Shown here: piece after piece, positions 60,670-64,000 of the stretch
Position numbering within the stretch: position 1 is the first letter of the stretch
Layout of the letters: each line of letters starts with the position of its first letter
Source: SURF-55 sp040755195
GTDB lineage: Bacteria > Bacillota > Desulfotomaculia > Desulfotomaculales > Ammonificaceae
NCBI GenBank assembly: GCA_040755195.1
Contig: JBFMBL010000012.1
Location: 9,341-73,340 of the forward strand
DNA: 64,000 bases
Direction: 5' to 3'
Notes under the pieces: generated by a model
The model's input: the letters and a program-made list of their open reading frames with translations, nothing else
Database searches by the model: none
Told to the model about the DNA's origin: nothing
Program-made: the position numbers and the translations under genes

Positions 60670-60697
60670 AGTATATTACCATATCACAACCAGTCAA
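60670..60697 (-). promoter_or_regulatory. Promoter of the DUF2520-panBCD operon
   Basis: Minus strand TTGACT (60692-60697), 16 bp, TATACT (60670-60675), about 150 nt before the TTG start. Confidence 0.65.
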
Positions 60698-60781
60698 AGC
60701 AATAAACTAATCCCGACTGGTAGTTTTGAAGGTGTGAAGTGACTTCCATCCCGGACGAACCGGAACTAAAAACTTTTAGGC

Positions 60782-61507
60782 TTAACTTATCGTTACGTTA
60801 ATCGTTTTATTTTGTTCGTCCCACTGCACCGTGCCCCCGATGACCTCAATGAAGGAACGCAGTTCAACCCAGGTCTTTCCGTCGACTATCTTAAAGGGCA
60901 CGCCGGGCGCGGGCTGACCGTTTATAACCAGCCGCGGCTCTTCTTCCGGCAATTCTACACCAAAATGCCTGGCCACCGCACGCGCTATCGCCCGCGCCGC
61001 ATTAGTCCTGGTCCCCGGCAGCGCCAGAAGCTGCTCCTCTTGAGGGTTGCTGATGAAAGCAAGTTCAGTGAGCACCGCCGGCATAACGGTGTGCCGGAGA
61101 ACGTAAAACTTGGCCGTCTTGGCGCCCCGGTCGCGCAGCTTGAGAGCTTCCAACAGTTCGGCCTGCACCAGTTTTGCGGCATCGGCTCCCGGCCCGGTAT
61201 CGCTGAAGGAATATGTCTCTGTTCCGTTAGCCTTCTGTTCGCTTGCACCGTTGCAGTGAACGCTGACGAAAAGGTCTGCGCCCGCTTTGTTCGCTATCTC
61301 ACACCGCGCGGCAAGATCCTTATTCTTATCCGCCGGCCACGGAACCTGGTCACTTTTCCTCGTAAAAATCACGCCGACTTTCGCTCTTTCAAGATAGGAA
61401 CCGGCCTTGAGCGCAACCTCCAGGTTGACGTCCTTTTCTCTTAATCCGGAAGGCCCTATCGCTCCCGGATCATAGCCCCCGTGACCGGGGTCCAGGCACA
61501 CAAGCAT
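60782..61507 (-). CDS. N-acetylmuramoyl-L-alanine amidase with C-terminal copper-amine-oxidase-like domain
   Basis: Cleaves the peptide stem from peptidoglycan glycan. Amidase_3 domain: zinc His in LDPGHGGYDPGA, Glu in REKDVNLEVALKAG, His in FVSVHCNGA and catalytic Glu in AVLTELAFISNP. Residues about 180-241 form a short copper-amine-oxidase N-like segment (INGQPAPGVPFKIVDGKTWVELRSFIEVIGGTVQWDEQNKTINV), a wall-binding add-on common in Firmicutes. ATG at 61507 with AAGGAGGT 7 nt upstream (241 residues); no signal peptide is seen, so export is unclear. Confidence 0.92.
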   Translation of the reverse strand: MLVCLDPGHGGYDPGAIGPSGLREKDVNLEVALKAGSYLERAKVGVIFTRKSDQVPWPADKNKDLAARCEIANKAGADLFVSVHCNGASEQKANGTETYSFSDTGPGADAAKLVQAELLEALKLRDRGAKTAKFYVLRHTVMPAVLTELAFISNPQEEQLLALPGTRTNAARAIARAVARHFGVELPEEEPRLVINGQPAPGVPFKIVDGKTWVELRSFIEVIGGTVQWDEQNKTINVTIS

Positions 61508-61612
61508 TCCAATTACCTCCTTCACCGCCGTCCCGGTATAATGGGCGGAAGCTTTATCAAGAAACACTTATTCAGTTTCCGAAATATCATGATAACAAGG
61601 AGGGGAAGAACC

Positions 61613-62494
61613 ATGCTTTATTTCGTTCAGCCCGGGGATACCTTGTACCTTATTGCCGGGCGCTTCGGCACTACCATAGAGGCGATACTCGGCGCCAATG
61701 TGATCTGTAACCCGGACATCATTTTCCCCGGCGAGGTCCTCATCATCCCGGAACCGGGACTGGACCTGCCAAAGGCCGGCGGCGGGCCTTATTACGTCGT
61801 GCGTCCGGGAGACACCCTTTGGTGTCTTGCCCGTGAGTTCGGCACCACAGTAGAAGTGCTGGCGCAAATCAACCGGATACCCGACCCAAATTATATACTG
61901 GCAGGCTCCGAACTACTTCTCGGACCCGAAATCCCCGACCCCGCACAACTAAAGGAAACCTGGGAGCGGACGGCGGAACAGTATTGCGATACATTCAACT
62001 CGCTCCAGATTCACGGCATTTACTACATCGGCTCTTTTCAGTGGGAAGCACTGGGACGCAAGGCTATCCCCTATTTACTGCAATTGCTCCGGAATCCGTG
62101 CGATATAGTTCGGGCTTACACAGTAATCAGTTTCGGCAGGCTCGGACTCAACCGGCAGGTCAGGACTGCACTCGGCGGCGTAAGCGGTGACCCCGCCGTC
62201 GCCGACCTGGTTCCATTGGCCTTAAGGCGGATCGATCTTGTGGCGCAGGGGAGTAAAAGGGTTCATCTGATCATGCGGGATACCACCCTTTTAGACTGGC
62301 CTCAGATAGGTTCCTCAGGGACACCGCTGCCCGCAGGCACGGAAGTTATCGCCCTCAGATGGCACATTCCAAGCCCCACCGGTGAAGAAGGTCCGAGAGG
62401 CGGCATCCAGTTATACGATTACGTACAGGCGGTAAGCACCGAACAAACCGGGTTCCTGGCGCGCGCGGGTTTTGATGAAATACTTCTGATTTAG
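61613..62494 (+). CDS. Double LysM protein with HEAT-like C-terminal region
   Basis: 293 residues from ATG at 61613 (AAGGAGGGG upstream). Two LysM peptidoglycan-binding motifs: residues 3-47 (YFVQPGDTLYLIAGRFGTTIEAILGAN) and 57-102 (YVVRPGDTLWCLAREFGTTVEVLAQIN). The rest includes an alpha-helical stretch (KAIPYLLQLLRNPCDIVRAYTVISFGRLG) like one or two HEAT repeats, then a part I do not recognise. No signal peptide: spore-coat or cortex proteins with LysM often lack one, so a spore role is possible. Divergent from the amidase gene. Confidence 0.85.
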   Translation: MLYFVQPGDTLYLIAGRFGTTIEAILGANVICNPDIIFPGEVLIIPEPGLDLPKAGGGPYYVVRPGDTLWCLAREFGTTVEVLAQINRIPDPNYILAGSELLLGPEIPDPAQLKETWERTAEQYCDTFNSLQIHGIYYIGSFQWEALGRKAIPYLLQLLRNPCDIVRAYTVISFGRLGLNRQVRTALGGVSGDPAVADLVPLALRRIDLVAQGSKRVHLIMRDTTLLDWPQIGSSGTPLPAGTEVIALRWHIPSPTGEEGPRGGIQLYDYVQAVSTEQTGFLARAGFDEILLI

Positions 62495-62560
62495 TCACGA
62501 GTCCCGGGTCACGAGTCAAGTACTAAGTCGAAAGTCCTCAGTCCTTAGTTAACTTAGGAC
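62495..62560. repeat. Heptad repeats after the LysM gene
   Basis: GTCACGA-GTCCCGG-GTCACGA-GTCAAG then AAGTCGA-AAGTCCTC-AGTCCTTAG, 7-bp period, ahead of the terminator. Confidence 0.75.
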
Positions 62561-62590
62561 ATCGTTGCGAGCTATGATAAAATTCCATAT

Positions 62591-62619
62591 AAGGCGGATT
62601 AACCGCCTTTATTTTTTTA
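62591..62619 (+). terminator. Terminator of the LysM gene
   Basis: Stem AAGGCGG/CCGCCTT (62591-62597, 62603-62609) with a 5-nt loop followed by TATTTTTTT. Confidence 0.92.
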
Positions 62620-62639
62620 GGGTGCAGGAACAACTTTCT

Positions 62640-62669
62640 TTGTAACTTTCAAGGATTCCACGCTATAAT
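62640..62669 (+). promoter_or_regulatory. Promoter of the HlyD/ABC exporter genes
   Basis: TTGTAA (62640-62645), 18 bp, TATAAT (62664-62669), 54 bp before the hlyD-like ATG. Confidence 0.75.
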
Positions 62670-62723
62670 GATACCAGGTAAACTCAAATAGTATACTCGG
62701 TTTCCCTTTGGAGGGCAGATACG

Positions 62724-63734
62724 ATGATTAAAGCATGGTTGCAGGCTGTTACGCGGGCGGCCGTCATCGCCGGCATCCTTTTACTTTCCGGCTGTGCCAC
62801 CGAGGACGCCGAGCTTACGGCAAACGGCACCGTGGAAGCCACTGAAATCAAAGTAGTGGCGGAAGTGGGAGGCCAGTTAAAGGAATTGCGGGTCAAGGAA
62901 GGGGACAGGGTTAAAGCAGGTCAGCTTATCGGCAACCTTGACGACGAGCCCTACCGCATCCAGGTGGAGCAGGCCAGGGCATCCACCTCCGGCGCCGGCG
63001 CGACTTTAAGCGAAGCTGAATCCGGCGCCCGGAGCCAGGAGATTGATGCCGCGCGCCAGGAGGTTGACCGCCTGTCGGCGCAGGTTGCTGCCGCCCGCGA
63101 ACAGCTTGCATTACAGGAAGACAGTCTGCAAAGGGCCGAAAGCCTTTTTGGAGCGGAGGCGTTGCCGGAACAGGAACTGGTGGCCCGTCAGAGCCAGGTG
63201 CGCGTGGCCCGCCACCAACTGGAAGCGGCGGAAGCGCAGCTTGAAGCCGCCCGTGCCCGGCTGGCCCTGCTCAAAGCCGGAAGCCGCCCGCAAACCATCG
63301 ACCGTCTTGCCGCCGGTGTGAAACAGGCCCAGGGCGGCCTGGCACTGGCAGAGCTCAATTTACAAAAAACCAAGCTTATTGCGCCGGCAGCCGGTGTGGT
63401 CTCAAGCCTCAACTTCGAAAAGGGTGAGCTTATCCGCCCCGGGGCGGAAGTGGCGACGCTGCTTGATGATCGTAAGCTGTGGCTGAACGTCTATGTCCCC
63501 GAAAACGACCTTGGACAGGTAAGGGTGGGGCAGAACGTGCATGTAGCCGTGGATACGTATCCCGGCCGCACCTTCCCCGGCAAGGTGGTATACATCGCCC
63601 CGGAGGCCGAGTTTACCCCCCGCAACGTCCAGACCAAGAAGGACCGTGTGAACCTGGTCTTCCGGGTTAAGGTGGAGGTCACCGGCGGCCAGGGGGATTT
63701 ACGCCCGGGGCTGCCTGCGGACGTAACCTTTTAG
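62724..63734 (+). CDS. HlyD-family membrane-fusion lipoprotein
   Basis: Periplasmic-adaptor-type subunit of an ABC exporter. Lipoprotein signal with Cys24 (LLLSGC), beta-barrel/lipoyl half (TVEATEIKVVAEVGGQLKELRVKEGDRVKAGQLIGNLD), a long coiled-coil hairpin (about 75-200), second lipoyl half (LQKTKLIAPAAGVVSSLNFEKGELIRPGAEVATL) and a C-terminal barrel (VRVGQNVHVAVDTYPGRTFPGKVVYIAPEAEFTPRNVQTKKDRVNLVFRVKVEV). GGAGGG upstream of ATG. 336 residues, complete. Paired with the ATPase gene that follows. Confidence 0.93.
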   Translation: MIKAWLQAVTRAAVIAGILLLSGCATEDAELTANGTVEATEIKVVAEVGGQLKELRVKEGDRVKAGQLIGNLDDEPYRIQVEQARASTSGAGATLSEAESGARSQEIDAARQEVDRLSAQVAAAREQLALQEDSLQRAESLFGAEALPEQELVARQSQVRVARHQLEAAEAQLEAARARLALLKAGSRPQTIDRLAAGVKQAQGGLALAELNLQKTKLIAPAAGVVSSLNFEKGELIRPGAEVATLLDDRKLWLNVYVPENDLGQVRVGQNVHVAVDTYPGRTFPGKVVYIAPEAEFTPRNVQTKKDRVNLVFRVKVEVTGGQGDLRPGLPADVTF

Positions 63735-63845
63735 GTCAAAGTTCGAAGTTCGAGGTTCTAAGTTTTAGACGTTACACGTTGCACCTTGCACGTTGAACGT
63801 TGAACCCTGCACGTTGAACGTTGAACCTTGAACCTTGAACGTCTC
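63735..63845. repeat. Heptad repeats between hlyD-like and ABC ATPase genes
   Basis: About 14 units such as ACGTTGC, ACCTTGC, ACGTTGA, ACCTTGA in 7-bp register, with gene-like Shine-Dalgarno only after them. Not coding. Confidence 0.88.
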
Positions 63846-63864
63846 ATTACCGGAGGATAATCCT

Positions 63865-64000
63865 TTGGAAACATGCGCCATCGAGGTAGAAAACCTGTCA
63901 AAGCGCTTCGGCGCCGTCCAGGCGGTCCGTGACATAAGTTTCCGTGTTCCCGAAGGCAGTATATTCGGACTGCTTGGACCCAACGGCTCCGGAAAGAGCA
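63865..64000 (+). CDS. ABC transporter ATP-binding protein, partial (N-terminal 45 residues)
   Basis: Frame from TTG at 63865 with GGAGG 8 nt upstream, open to the window edge. It reads METCAIEVENLSKRFG and FGLLGPNGSGKS, the Walker A of an ABC ATPase close to the drug/antibiotic or ABC-2 export type. The C-terminal part lies outside. With the HlyD-like gene it forms an efflux or export system; substrate unknown. Confidence 0.88.
   Translation, partial: METCAIEVENLSKRFGAVQAVRDISFRVPEGSIFGLLGPNGSGKS

Overview
The window reads as chromosomal DNA of a Gram-positive, spore-forming anaerobe, most likely a Firmicute of the Peptococcaceae / Desulfotomaculum-Pelotomaculum type. The reasons are the gene order uvrB-uvrA-uvrC ... 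rapZ-whiA ... rpoN-gap-pgk-tpiA-eno-secG, the split transketolase, a GerMN sporulation-type lipoprotein, a CooT-type nickel protein, a long-form ribosome hibernation factor, an YitT protein and a type I-B-like cas6-cas8 start. I cannot name the species. I saw no rRNA or tRNA gene.

Layout. 1-2000: start of a type I CRISPR-cas operon (cas6, then cas8b running off the left edge), preceded by a degenerate one-spacer mini-array and the remnant of a WYL regulator. 2.2-24.2 kb, all on the minus strand: a housekeeping block of nucleotide excision repair (uvrB, uvrA, uvrC), sugar and glycogen handling (ROK kinase, HAD phosphatase, debranching enzyme, PGI/PMI), rapZ, a polysaccharide deacetylase where yvcK would be expected, whiA, sigma-54, the lower glycolysis operon (without gpmI) and secG. 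24.3-28.0 kb: an osmotic-stress unit, a fused trehalose-phosphate synthase/phosphatase plus MscS channel behind a c-di-AMP (ydaO-type) riboswitch. 28.2-37.5 kb: UDG, CooT, and ftsE-ftsX-M23 peptidase-ctp, followed by split transketolase and YitT. 37.9-43.8 kb: prfB (programmed frameshift), secA, an unknown protein, hpf, cold-shock protein. 44-47.3 kb: a two-component system and GerMN lipoprotein. 47.5-53.7 kb: greA-lysS behind a strong promoter, and birA-coaX-dusB with an acyl-ACP-reductase-like gene. 53.8-60.5 kb: nadABC and a DUF2520-panB-panC-panD operon. 60.8-64 kb: cell-wall amidase, LysM protein and the start of an HlyD/ABC exporter.

The most striking item is upstream of cas6. Two degenerate CRISPR repeats flank an 18-nt 'spacer' that matches 17 of 18 bases of a site abutting the putative cas promoter. 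The only mismatch is at position 6, the position type I effectors do not read. This looks like a CreR-type autoregulatory crRNA.

A second theme is small mobile and repeated DNA. Several palindromic MITE-like families are present, three copies of them with exact 8-bp target duplications that can be read directly. One copy is inserted in frame inside birA and adds exactly 68 codons. A family of imperfect 7-bp tandem repeats sits at many gene ends and has extended the uvrB reading frame.
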